64,000 bases of DNA from Acidimicrobiia bacterium (GTDB lineage Bacteria > Actinomycetota > Acidimicrobiia > Acidimicrobiales > Poriferisodalaceae), in assembly GCA_022820925.1 (NCBI GenBank), contig JAJEEO010000008.1:246815-310814 (forward strand), in the 5' to 3' direction. The first letter of the stretch is position 1. Every line of letters starts with the position of its first letter. Under the pieces are notes generated by a model. The model had not been told where the DNA came from. It worked only from the letters and a program-made list of their open reading frames with translations, and made no database searches. A program made the translations under genes and the position numbers. Of this stretch, positions 47,150-55,835 are shown piece by piece.

Positions 47150-49528
47150 ATGAGCTTGAAAGGTGCTGAGTTGGCTGACATCGAGCGCTTGAGTGCAGAG
47201 AACGCGATGCTTCGCTCCCGCCTGTCGGGGCTGACCGAGGCGATTCTGCGCATCAGCGAGGATCTGGATCTTGACGTGGTATTGCAGGAGGTGGCGGACG
47301 GCGCCCGGATCCTGACTGGCGCTCGCTATGGCGTCATCACCATCCTCGACTCAGCCGGGGAGCTGCAGGAGGCGCTGTTCTCCGGACTTTCCGACGAACA
47401 AGAGCAGATCGCGGTCGGCTACGACCGCGGCATGGAGCTGTTCCGCTATCTCAGCGGCAAGGACGAGCCGCTGCGGACCAGCAATCTGATTGCCCACATG
47501 GAATCCGTGGGATTCGACGGGTTCGGACTGCACATCGGGGCGTTCCTCGGGACCCAGATCAGGGTGCGGGACCGTCATGTAGGCACGATCTTCATCGGAG
47601 AGAAGCACGACGGCTCGGACTTCACCCACGAAGACGAGGAGACCGTGGAGATGTTTGCCAGCCAGGCGGCGATGGCGCTCACCAACGCCCGCCGCTATGG
47701 CGACGAGCAGCGGGCGAAGGCCGATCTCGAAGCGCTGGTGAACACCTCTCCGGTGGGCGTGCTGGTGATGGACGCCGTCTCCGAGCACGCCGTCACGCTC
47801 AATCAGGAGGCGCGCCGCCTGCTCCGGGTCGACCCCGATCAGCAAGAGTTCTCGGTCGCGAGCCTCGAGCGCTTGGCTTTCAAACGGATGGACGGATCCC
47901 AGATCGCCTTTGAGGAATTGCCGTTCGAGGCGTCCCTGCGACGCGGCGAGACGGTGCACGCCGAGCAGCTGGTGATCGTGCGTCCTGATGGCAGCGAAGT
48001 GACCACGCTGGTCAATGCCACGCCGATCCGTTCCGACGACGGTGAGCTGGTAACGGTGATTGCGACGCTGCAGGACACCTCGCCCCTGGAGGATTTGGAG
48101 CGGCTGCGAGCTGAGTTCCTCGCCATGGTGAGCCACGAGCTGCGTGCGCCGCTGACCTCCATCAAGGGCTCGGCGGCCACCGTGCGCAACTCGCTGGTGC
48201 CCCCCGATCCCGTCGAGGTCCGCCAGTTCTTCCGCATCGTCGAAGAGCAAGCCGATCACATGCGGGGCCTGATCAACGACTTGCTGGACATGACGCGCAT
48301 CGAGGCGGGGACCCTGTCGGTGAACCCGACGCCGGAGAGCCTGGACTCGATCATCGAGCAGGCCAAGAACACGTTCCTCAGCGGCGGGCATCAGCAGAAT
48401 GTCAAGGTCGAGTCGGGGCCGAGCCTGCCCCGCGTGTGGTGCGACGGGCAGCGGATCACCCAGGTGCTGCACAACCTGTTCGTGAACGCGGCAGCCAACT
48501 CCCGCGACTGGTCGACCATCAGCGTGTCGGCGATATTCGACGACACCCACGTGGCGGTCTCAGTGACCGATGAGGGGTCCGGCATCTCACCCGAGCAACT
48601 GCCGCTGCTGTTCACCAAGTTCTCTCGCAGGCGCCCCGACGAGACCGACAGCGCCGCTCGCGGCTACGGGCTGGGACTCGCCATCTGCAAGGGCATCGTG
48701 GAGGCTCACGGCGGTCGGATCTGGGCCAACAGCGCAGGAAATGGCAACGGCGCACAGTTCACCTTCACCGTGCCCGCGGTCGACGAGCCGCCAGTCGCAG
48801 CAATCCTGACTGAGGCAGGCGATCGTGGCACCAGCCGGGCCGGCACCAAGGTCGAGCGGATCCTCGTCATCGACGACGACCCCCAGGCGCTTCGCTTCGT
48901 CCGCAACACGTTGGCACGGGCCGGCTACACGCCGGTCGTCACCAGCGATCCCGACGAGGTCGGGAGCCTGCTCGAAGCCGAAACGCCCCATCTCGTGCTG
49001 CTCGATGTGGTGCTGCCCGGCGTCGACGGATTCGAGCTCGTCAGGCGTCATCCCAAGATTTTGGAGGTGCCGCTCATCTTCGTGTCCGGGCGGGGCGACG
49101 ACCACTTCGTAGGGAGAGCGTTCGAGATGGGCGCCGCCGACTATCTCGTCAAGCCGTTCTCGCCGACCGAACTTCTGGCCCGCATTGGCGCCGCACTGCG
49201 CCGACAAGCGCAGTCGCAGCATGTCGAGACGTACCGGATGGCCGACCTCGCCGTCGATTTCCTGACCCGGACCGTCACGATCGCTGGGCGAGGAGTGAAT
49301 CTCACCCCGACCGAGTACAAGCTGCTGTCGGAGCTGTGCATCAACGCCGGCCGCGAACTGAGCTATGAGCAGCTCCTCGATCTCGTGTGGGGCGACGATG
49401 CCAGCGGCGACGCGCAGCGCGTGCGCACCTTTGTCAAGGACCTTCGCTCGAAGCTCGGCGACAACGCCAGGAATCCCACCTACATCCTCACCGTGCCGGG
49501 TGTCGGCTACCGGGCCGCCGCTCCGTAG
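47150..49528 (+). CDS. Sensor histidine kinase fused to an OmpR-type response regulator
   Basis: 792 residues carrying a whole two-component system. GAF-like domain (~30-185), PAS-like (~192-315), HisKA with FLAMVSHELRAPLTSIKG (phospho-His at 329), HATPase with N box HNLFVNAAANS, DEGSGIS and GYGLGLAI, receiver (~568-682) with acidic IDDD, phospho-acceptor Asp619 and K668, and an OmpR/PhoB winged helix (~695-790) ending YILTVPGVGYR. No membrane segment: cytoplasmic. Receivers with DNA-binding domains are usually separate proteins. Divergent from the hydrolase gene. Targets unknown. Confidence 0.92.
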   Translation: MSLKGAELADIERLSAENAMLRSRLSGLTEAILRISEDLDLDVVLQEVADGARILTGARYGVITILDSAGELQEALFSGLSDEQEQIAVGYDRGMELFRYLSGKDEPLRTSNLIAHMESVGFDGFGLHIGAFLGTQIRVRDRHVGTIFIGEKHDGSDFTHEDEETVEMFASQAAMALTNARRYGDEQRAKADLEALVNTSPVGVLVMDAVSEHAVTLNQEARRLLRVDPDQQEFSVASLERLAFKRMDGSQIAFEELPFEASLRRGETVHAEQLVIVRPDGSEVTTLVNATPIRSDDGELVTVIATLQDTSPLEDLERLRAEFLAMVSHELRAPLTSIKGSAATVRNSLVPPDPVEVRQFFRIVEEQADHMRGLINDLLDMTRIEAGTLSVNPTPESLDSIIEQAKNTFLSGGHQQNVKVESGPSLPRVWCDGQRITQVLHNLFVNAAANSRDWSTISVSAIFDDTHVAVSVTDEGSGISPEQLPLLFTKFSRRRPDETDSAARGYGLGLAICKGIVEAHGGRIWANSAGNGNGAQFTFTVPAVDEPPVAAILTEAGDRGTSRAGTKVERILVIDDDPQALRFVRNTLARAGYTPVVTSDPDEVGSLLEAETPHLVLLDVVLPGVDGFELVRRHPKILEVPLIFVSGRGDDHFVGRAFEMGAADYLVKPFSPTELLARIGAALRRQAQSQHVETYRMADLAVDFLTRTVTIAGRGVNLTPTEYKLLSELCINAGRELSYEQLLDLVWGDDASGDAQRVRTFVKDLRSKLGDNARNPTYILTVPGVGYRAAAP

Positions 49529-49860
49529 CCAGACATTCAGCTCACGCCACGGCTGGCGGCGGCACTCGAGCTATCGCTTGCCTTCGTCTTCATGCGATCC
49601 GAAGGGCCACACTGAATCACGAGGCCACTTCGCCGACCATCGCCACTTCACCACTGCGATCACCACGAGTCCGAAGCCGACGAGCAGCCAACCCGTCACC
49701 TCACCGGACCTCCCGGTGCGCGGCGCCTGGCTTCGCCACATCGCGCATCGACGCCTGCTCCGCACCTGGCATGACTGCGACCGTGCGCGTGGTCATCGTC
49801 GCTGACGCTATCGCGCCTGATTTGTAAGGATCCGCGCTATATCACACAGCCAGTGCAGAT
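49529..49860. other. 332-base gap with one possible small membrane protein
   Basis: Apart from the small minus-strand frame at 49571-49765 nothing was recognised. The last 60 bases before the DUF3644 stop are less G/C-rich (GCGCTATATCACAC). Confidence 0.4.
49571..49765 (-). CDS. Possible small single-pass membrane protein
   Basis: 64 codons. Basic N-terminus, a clear hydrophobic helix (GWLLVGFGLVVIAVVKW) and a charged C-terminus (PFGSHEDEGKR). Similar short actinobacterial membrane proteins exist, but no family was identified and there is no strong ribosome-binding site. A start at the second Met is also possible. Confidence 0.4.
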   Translation of the reverse strand: MRSRRRCAMWRSQAPRTGRSGEVTGWLLVGFGLVVIAVVKWRWSAKWPRDSVWPFGSHEDEGKR

Positions 49861-51165
49861 CTACCCATCGTGTGTCTCTGGCGGGTGCGGCACGGAGATG
49901 TGCACGGGCGAAACGCCGGTCAGATCGGCGAACCCTTGCGGCTCTGCGAACTCAGCGACGAGCCGGTCGATCCACGCCTGGGTGTAGAGGTAGCTCTTGT
50001 AGCTGGTCAGGTACTCGGCGTAGTTGAGGTTCATGGTGCGGTCGTGCTGGCCCTTCGGGGGACGCACGCCGAGCTTGCGGCACGCCTCGGCGTGCATCGC
50101 GGTCGTGAACTTCATGCCCGTGCGGCGACACACCTCGCTGACCACCTCGGACGGCCTGAAACCGTGCCGAGCGACTGGGCGGCTGAGCACCACGAACTGA
50201 TCAAGTGCGTCGGCCAGCTCGGCAGGCACTTCGCCAGGGCGCACGAAGTAGGCCACGGCGTCGGGATTGTTCGCTGACGAGCGGGGCACAGGCACGAATG
50301 CCACCCGGATCATGTAGGTGGGGTCGTTCAGCACCTCGTCGGGCACCGCCTCGGCGCGGCCCAGCAGCGTCTGCACGTCGAGCGGGAGCGATGCATGGAG
50401 CTTGCGGGCAGAAGCGAGCACGCCGGGGTCACGAAAGCCCGACAGCTGCAGCGGCACAGACAGGCTCTCCGCGAGCGAGTACTCGGCACCGAACTCGCTG
50501 GTCAGCGCGTTCTCAAAATTCAGCAGCCCAGCTTGCGCAAACGGGATGACCGTCACGTCCAGCCCCGGCAGGTGCCGGTGGGCGGTGGCGTTGCGAAGCT
50601 CCACCCAGCGAGCCACGTTCTCGCGCATGCCGCGATGGGGAGTGCCCCCGAACGCCCGGCTGATCAGGTCCAGCGTGTCCAGCGACTGCTCCACCCCGTC
50701 GAACAGCGTGGGCTGACCGTCGAAGTCGAGCTTGCGCCACTCCTCGCCGCCGCGCTGCAGCACCGCCAGCGACAGGCTGTTCCACGCGGTCACGAACAGC
50801 AGCGAGAACGCGCCCGTGCGGAACGAGCTGAGCGGATCGTTCCAGACCCTCAGCGCCTGCAGGCATGACGCGCGGGCCTGCTGCAGCTGGGTCTCCCACT
50901 CAGCGGCGGGCGTGCCCACCGGCTGAGCGCCCAGCGACCGCACCTGAGTTTGAAGGTCTTCGATGAGGTCGGTCTGGCGGGCACGCCCCGTTGTCTCGAT
51001 CTGCAGCGTGCGCCGCATGAACCGGTCGAAACGGCGGCCGTGCGACGAGCCGTCCTCCCAAGTGCGACGCTCCAGCTCGCTCTTGGAGATGCCCCTGCCG
51101 TTGTCCCACAGGTCGAGCAGCTTGAGTGCGAGCTCGACGTCGTCGTCGCTGGGCGGCTCGGCCAT
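49861..51165 (-). CDS. DUF3644-like protein with HEPN-type motif
   Basis: 434 residues. The central part SFRTGAFSLLFVTAWNSLSLAVLQ resembles the DUF3644 N-terminal helix, and ELRNATAHRHLPG contains an R-x4-H motif (RNATAH) as in HEPN ribonucleases. The N-terminal ~60 residues (LLDLWDNGRGISKSELERRTWEDG) look like a helix-turn-helix or wedge. DUF3644 proteins occur in defence and mobile contexts. It lies 71 bases after an unrecognised gene on the same strand. The family call is from memory of motifs and needs a profile search. Confidence 0.55.
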   Translation of the reverse strand: MAEPPSDDDVELALKLLDLWDNGRGISKSELERRTWEDGSSHGRRFDRFMRRTLQIETTGRARQTDLIEDLQTQVRSLGAQPVGTPAAEWETQLQQARASCLQALRVWNDPLSSFRTGAFSLLFVTAWNSLSLAVLQRGGEEWRKLDFDGQPTLFDGVEQSLDTLDLISRAFGGTPHRGMRENVARWVELRNATAHRHLPGLDVTVIPFAQAGLLNFENALTSEFGAEYSLAESLSVPLQLSGFRDPGVLASARKLHASLPLDVQTLLGRAEAVPDEVLNDPTYMIRVAFVPVPRSSANNPDAVAYFVRPGEVPAELADALDQFVVLSRPVARHGFRPSEVVSEVCRRTGMKFTTAMHAEACRKLGVRPPKGQHDRTMNLNYAEYLTSYKSYLYTQAWIDRLVAEFAEPQGFADLTGVSPVHISVPHPPETHDG

Positions 51166-51236
51166 GCGGCACCGTACCGTGACGCTCGTCGACGATCAGA
51201 CGCCGGTGCCCCAGCGCTGCGCGCTGCACCTGGGCG

Positions 51237-52061
51237 CTAGACGCGGGCTTCGGCGGCGTACCGCTTGTTGTAGCGCTCGCGGCAGATGTAGAACTCGTCG
51301 ACGCTCTGGAACGCGTCGTGCGCGATGAGCAGGTCAAGGTTGCGGCGCACGAGTCGATCGGGCGCCACGCGGGTGGCGAGCACCTGGATCGCCCCATACC
51401 CCACCGGACCGGTTCCCTCGGCGGTGCTGCGCCCGTGGGTCACGCCGAGCAGGTACTCGATCTCGTCGAGCAGGGCGTCGAAGAGGGCGTCCTCGCTGGT
51501 CTTGGGAATGAACCCGTCGGTGATCGAGCGCAGTGTCATCCACAAACGCAGCGATGCCTGGATCGGCGCTTCGTCTGCCCGCTTGAGCCGCTCGCAGTTG
51601 ACCAGGTACGTGACCCGTCCGAGGGTGCCGTCGTCTTCGGCGTGCACCGTGCCGATGATCCGCGCGAGCGGGTCGAGCCGATCTGCCGCGGCCGCGCCGA
51701 AGGCGACCGCGTAGATCGCCAGCAGCGTCACTTGGTGCTGCAGATTGATCTCGGTCCCATCGGCTGAGCGTGTGAACGGAATCCGGTTGGCCAGCAAGCG
51801 GACTGCGTGCGCCCATGCTTTGTCGTGGTCCGCGCAATTCGAGAAGTAGGCGCCGGTGACGAGCAATTCGATCAGATTGGCCGATGCAGCCTCGTACGCC
51901 CGCAAGCACTCGTCGTAGCCCTGGCAATCGGCATTGCGGAGAGCTTCGATTGTCCGGATCGTCTCGTCATGAATGGCGTCGTGAAGCTCTATGCGAGCAG
52001 CCGGTTCGGCGAGCAGTTCCTTGAGCTCGGCCACAGTGACCATTTCGGTTTGTGACGACAC
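51237..52061 (-). CDS. Unrecognised helical protein, partner of the DUF3644-like gene
   Basis: 274 residues, no family recognised. It is mostly helical and acidic, with no signal peptide or membrane segment. Visible stretches: ELLAEPAARIELHDAIHDETI, LIELLVTGAYFSNC, VTLLAIYAVAFGAAAADRLDPL and a basic C-terminus FYICRERYNKRYAAEARV. GTG 52061 or ATG 52043 as start. The same-strand order and 71-base gap suggest it is cotranscribed with the DUF3644-like gene. Confidence 0.6.
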   Translation of the reverse strand: MSSQTEMVTVAELKELLAEPAARIELHDAIHDETIRTIEALRNADCQGYDECLRAYEAASANLIELLVTGAYFSNCADHDKAWAHAVRLLANRIPFTRSADGTEINLQHQVTLLAIYAVAFGAAAADRLDPLARIIGTVHAEDDGTLGRVTYLVNCERLKRADEAPIQASLRLWMTLRSITDGFIPKTSEDALFDALLDEIEYLLGVTHGRSTAEGTGPVGYGAIQVLATRVAPDRLVRRNLDLLIAHDAFQSVDEFYICRERYNKRYAAEARV

Positions 52062-52125
52062 GCGGCCAACAGTACAGCGCTCTGATTTCGAGCATTGTCA
52101 TCCCGCTGCGAACCACAGGTTGTCG

Positions 52126-52923
52126 TCAGGTTTGACCCCGTTGGGTCCGAGCTTCCTTCAGCAATTCGATGACGGCCGCCTGCGCCTGGTCGGACCCGGT
52201 GAGGGGTTCGCCGTAGGGAACACGTGCCATACGCGGACCCGCCGGAGTCGTGACTCGCAGGGTGAGCCCGTAGCGGTCGATCCCCACCATGGCAGCCTCG
52301 GTGGCGTCGTCGAGGCCGGCCTGCACCTGCGCGTACATGAGGTTGGCGTCGGCGTGGTCGTCGTTCATGTGCTCGATGATCCCTGCAGCGGCTTCCCACA
52401 GCGGGTCGACTCCCGCGTCGCGGTAGCCGTCGGCAGTGACCCAGCTCATGTGGCCGAAGCCGCCCACATAGCGGCACTGTGTGACATCGAGGCGCCAGAA
52501 CGCGAAGTCGGTGAAGTCCGCGTAGTAGGCCGCGTAGGGGTGGGTCCCGAGGTAGCGGTCGCGCAGGGCGCCGGGGTCGTCGAGCACCTCCAAGCGGCCG
52601 ACGAGCGTCAGCCGAGCTCGGCCCAGAGGGTCACCGTCGCCGGCGCCGTCGACGATCAGCATGCTCGCCCGGTTGTCGCCGCGGGCATTGACGGTGTGCT
52701 CGGCCATTTCCGAGATGAGGATGACCGGCGCACCGGTGTCGTCAGCGGCGTAGGAGACGACGCTGCCGTAGGGAAATCCGTCCGCGGTCAGCGTCGAGAG
52801 GCTGGCGATCTTGGTGGCCGCCACCAGCGTGCGAGACAGCTCCGCGTCGGAAGGGAACGACGAAGGGTCCCCCGCGATCGGAGGTCCGGCCTCGCCGCCG
52901 CCGTGCGATGTAGGGCGGGTCAT
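52126..52923 (-). CDS. HugZ-like / PPOX-fold protein with DUF2470 domain
   Basis: 265 residues. The N-terminal part (TKIASLSTLTADGFPYGSVVSYA) is a flavin-reductase-like split barrel, and the C-terminal segment IIEHMNDDHADANLMYAQ is the DUF2470 motif found in HugZ-type heme oxygenases. It could be heme-binding. ATG 52923 has AGAGGAGG on the minus strand upstream. Confidence 0.82.
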   Translation of the reverse strand: MTRPTSHGGGEAGPPIAGDPSSFPSDAELSRTLVAATKIASLSTLTADGFPYGSVVSYAADDTGAPVILISEMAEHTVNARGDNRASMLIVDGAGDGDPLGRARLTLVGRLEVLDDPGALRDRYLGTHPYAAYYADFTDFAFWRLDVTQCRYVGGFGHMSWVTADGYRDAGVDPLWEAAAGIIEHMNDDHADANLMYAQVQAGLDDATEAAMVGIDRYGLTLRVTTPAGPRMARVPYGEPLTGSDQAQAAVIELLKEARTQRGQT

Positions 52924-53056
52924 GACCAGAACGCCTCCTCTGGGTCGTACAGGGGCGCCCAGTTTGCACATGTGATCGTCATTGTGCGCGAATCGGTGAA
53001 GCCTCAAGGCCTTACTACTGTCAAGGCCATGGGTTGGTGATTCGCCGGAGGCAACT

Positions 53057-53509
53057 ATGTGGACGAACGATCTCACCTTCAAGACAGCCAACTGGCTGAA
53101 CCGCACGGCAATCCGGCTGAGCGGGGGCCGCGTCGGCTGGATCCACAAGGGCACGCCCATCATTGAGGTGACCATGACAGGTCGGCGCAGCGGTCAGCCC
53201 CGCACGACGCTGCTGTCCGCGGTCGCCGAGCGGGATGGCGCCTTCGCAGTCATCGGCTCACGTGGCGGATCCGATCATCACCCTGCGTGGTTCTTGAACA
53301 TGCGTGACAATCCTGAGGTCACCGTGCGCAACCGCGATGGCGCGCAGCAGATGACCGCCCGACTCACCGAGGGCGACGAGCGGGCAGTGCTGTGGGACCA
53401 CATCGCCAGCCATGGCGATCACTATGTCGACTTCCAGCGCAAGACCGACCGCGAATTCCCCATCGTCATGCTCGAGCCCGCCGAGGAGACCGAAGCCAGG
53501 GGCAGCTGA
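53057..53509 (+). CDS. Deazaflavin (F420)-dependent nitroreductase family protein
   Basis: 150 residues. The order TANWLNRTAIRLSGGRVGW, IIEVTMTGRRSGQPRTTLLSAV, VIGSRGGSDHHPAWFLNMRDNPEVTV is the mycobacterial Ddn-like family, which binds F420. Its presence supports an actinobacterial host. Substrate unknown; ATG 53057. Confidence 0.9.
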   Translation: MWTNDLTFKTANWLNRTAIRLSGGRVGWIHKGTPIIEVTMTGRRSGQPRTTLLSAVAERDGAFAVIGSRGGSDHHPAWFLNMRDNPEVTVRNRDGAQQMTARLTEGDERAVLWDHIASHGDHYVDFQRKTDREFPIVMLEPAEETEARGS

Positions 53510-53537
53510 GCGCACCCGCGCCGAGGTCGGCGAAGGC

Positions 53538-54407
53538 TCAGCCGACGGTCGGGATCCTCCGCAGGTGCACGAACCAGTTGGCCAGCGACACCGCAACGCC
53601 GCCGACCACATTGCCCAGCGTCACGATCGCCAGGAAGCCGGCGAACCACGCCCCGTTCAGGCCGTCAAGCTGGGCTGCCGACAGTCCTGCTGCCGCGGCC
53701 ACATCGGGTTGACCCGAGACCAGCATGCCGATCGGCACGAAGTACATGTCGGCCACGCTGTGCTCGAAGCCGCCGGCCACGAACGCCGAGATCGGCAGCA
53801 CCACGGCAACCAGCTTGTCGATGAGCGAGCGCCCTGCGGTGGCCAGCCACAGCGCCAGGCACACGAACACGTTTGCGAGAATCCCCCGGGCGAACGCCGT
53901 GCCGAGCCCGAGATCGATCTTGGCGTGCGCGTTGGCGAGCGCCGCGGCGCCGAACGAATGATCAGCGATCTCCCACCAGCGCGACCAGAACACCACCAGC
54001 ACCACGGCGAATGCCCCGGCGAAGTTGCCCAGGTACACCGAGATCCAGTTCCGGATGAGCTGGCGGACGGTGATCTGGTGGTCCAGGAGCCCGATCACCA
54101 TGAGGTTGTTGCCGGTGAACAGCTCCGCGCCGGTGATCACCACAAGAAACAGCCCCGTCGACAGTCCGATGCCCATCAGGAGCCGGGTGGGGCCGAGGCC
54201 GAGGTTCGACGATGCCGCGATGGTGTTGGTCAGCATGGCGCCGAGCGCTACGAACACGCCCGCCATCGCGGCCAGCACCGACATCGATCCGAAGCTCAGC
54301 GCCGCCCGGCGTATGGCCAGGTGCGACACCTGCGTGGCAATGTCCGACGGCGTCAACGGCACGACCGGATTGCCGGTCGGCACACGAGGCCCGCTCGGAC
54401 CAGACAT
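53538..54407 (-). CDS. Formate/nitrite transporter (FNT) family channel
   Basis: 289 residues with six hydrophobic segments. GAELFTGNNLMV is the FNT signature loop and FVAGGFEHSVADMYFVPIGML the second conserved one. Such pentameric channels pass formate, nitrite, hydrosulfide or lactate-like anions. ATG 54407 was chosen over the preceding TTG. Substrate not deducible. Confidence 0.9.
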   Translation of the reverse strand: MSGPSGPRVPTGNPVVPLTPSDIATQVSHLAIRRAALSFGSMSVLAAMAGVFVALGAMLTNTIAASSNLGLGPTRLLMGIGLSTGLFLVVITGAELFTGNNLMVIGLLDHQITVRQLIRNWISVYLGNFAGAFAVVLVVFWSRWWEIADHSFGAAALANAHAKIDLGLGTAFARGILANVFVCLALWLATAGRSLIDKLVAVVLPISAFVAGGFEHSVADMYFVPIGMLVSGQPDVAAAAGLSAAQLDGLNGAWFAGFLAIVTLGNVVGGVAVSLANWFVHLRRIPTVG

Positions 54408-54482
54408 CAAAGTGGACGCTAGTTCGTGCGGCGCCGGTGCCGTTGAGGACGCGCCAGCGGGGCGACCGCTCGACGGGTTGGC

Positions 54483-55658
54483 CTATGAGGCGGCCCGGGC
54501 AGCGTCAAGCCACGCGTCGACGGTGGTGCGGTTGTCTGCAATCCACGCGGTAGCCAAGTCAGCCGCAACCGTGCCCTCGTCTTGTGCCACGTTGGCCTGA
54601 GACACTTCGATCACCGACAACCGCACGACCTCGAAGAGTGCTTCCGCGGCAGGGTTGGCCCCGAGAAACTCGGTGTTGGCGGTCACCAAGATGTCGGCTG
54701 CGACCCAGCCGATCGGGCACAGCCCGTCGTCAGTGTCCGCAGCTGCAGGGCAGAGGTCCGCGCCGATTGCCGCATATCCGCCGGTGCCGTCGGCACCCCG
54801 CTGGTCATGCGCCTCGCCGCCCTCGAAGCCGGTGGGATTCGAGTCGTCCAGTATCGACTCGACACCGAGCCAGTACACGTTGTCGCCCGGCCGGAGCAAG
54901 GTGATGTACGCCGAAGGAGTCCACATGTAGATCACCATGGGCAGGTTCTCGTTGGCAGCGTCGACGGCTTGAGCGAACATCGCGTCATACCCGGCAATGG
55001 TCTGGGTGATGTTGTCCCAGCCCGAGAATGCGATCTGCGATTCGATGATGTTGTCGCAGGTCCACGACTCGGCGCATCCGAAGATGTCCGCGACGCCGTT
55101 GCCGGGAACCGGGTCGGTCGCATCGAATGCCGCGAGCGCGTCGGCGTTGCGGTTCAGCTCGTCCATCGTGTACACGCCGTACTCGTCGGCGAATGACTTG
55201 GTGACCAGGAAGCCCTGGATGCCTCCAGCGATCATCTGCTCGCCGACGACGGTGAGGTGGTGTCCCACGAGTGACCCGTCAGGCAGTTCGCCTGCGAGCC
55301 ACGAATCGTGAAGCGGGTACCAGCTATTGGCCCAGAAGTCCATCTGTCCCTCGGCCAAGGCGACATAGGCAGCATTGGGACCGAGCTCCAGCTCCGCGGG
55401 ATCGGATACGTCATAGCCCAGTTCACCGAGCAGTTGGCGGAAGATCTCGGCCTGGAAGTACCCGCTATTCCAGTTGGCCCGACCCATGATCACGCTGATG
55501 CCGTCGCCTGGCATCGGTGACACCTCATCGGGTGGTGCGGCATCGGTCGGCGCGGGGGCCTCGGGAACCGTCGTGGCGTCGCCGCCCGTGCACGCAGTAC
55601 AGATAATTGCAACAACTACTAACAGCGACGCGAACCTGGAACCCCGCAGCTTCAACAT
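54483..55658 (-). CDS. Glycine betaine/proline-type ABC solute-binding lipoprotein
   Basis: 391 residues. A lipoprotein leader ends at a cysteine around residue 22 (IICTAC-TGG). The body matches the OpuAC/ProX fold: ANWNSGYFQAEIFRQLLGELGYDVSDP, FWANSWYPLHDSWL and LPMVIYMWTPSAYIT with tryptophans that usually form the aromatic quaternary-amine cage. No permease or ATPase gene lies next to it, so its transporter is elsewhere. Start ATG 55658. Confidence 0.87.
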   Translation of the reverse strand: MLKLRGSRFASLLVVVAIICTACTGGDATTVPEAPAPTDAAPPDEVSPMPGDGISVIMGRANWNSGYFQAEIFRQLLGELGYDVSDPAELELGPNAAYVALAEGQMDFWANSWYPLHDSWLAGELPDGSLVGHHLTVVGEQMIAGGIQGFLVTKSFADEYGVYTMDELNRNADALAAFDATDPVPGNGVADIFGCAESWTCDNIIESQIAFSGWDNITQTIAGYDAMFAQAVDAANENLPMVIYMWTPSAYITLLRPGDNVYWLGVESILDDSNPTGFEGGEAHDQRGADGTGGYAAIGADLCPAAADTDDGLCPIGWVAADILVTANTEFLGANPAAEALFEVVRLSVIEVSQANVAQDEGTVAADLATAWIADNRTTVDAWLDAARAAS

Positions 55659-55835
55659 GATGCGCTTCCTTGCAGGCGCAACGGTCGAACCCGACCGTCG
55701 GCTGCTCGTGTAACCCCGGCCTACGACAGAACCATAGGTCAGTGCCGCGGTTTCCACGGACGCCAAGAGCACGAGCGTGAGCTGCGCGAATCGACGGAGG
55801 CGTCAGTCCCAGCCGCAGGCGAGAGTGTCTGCCGT

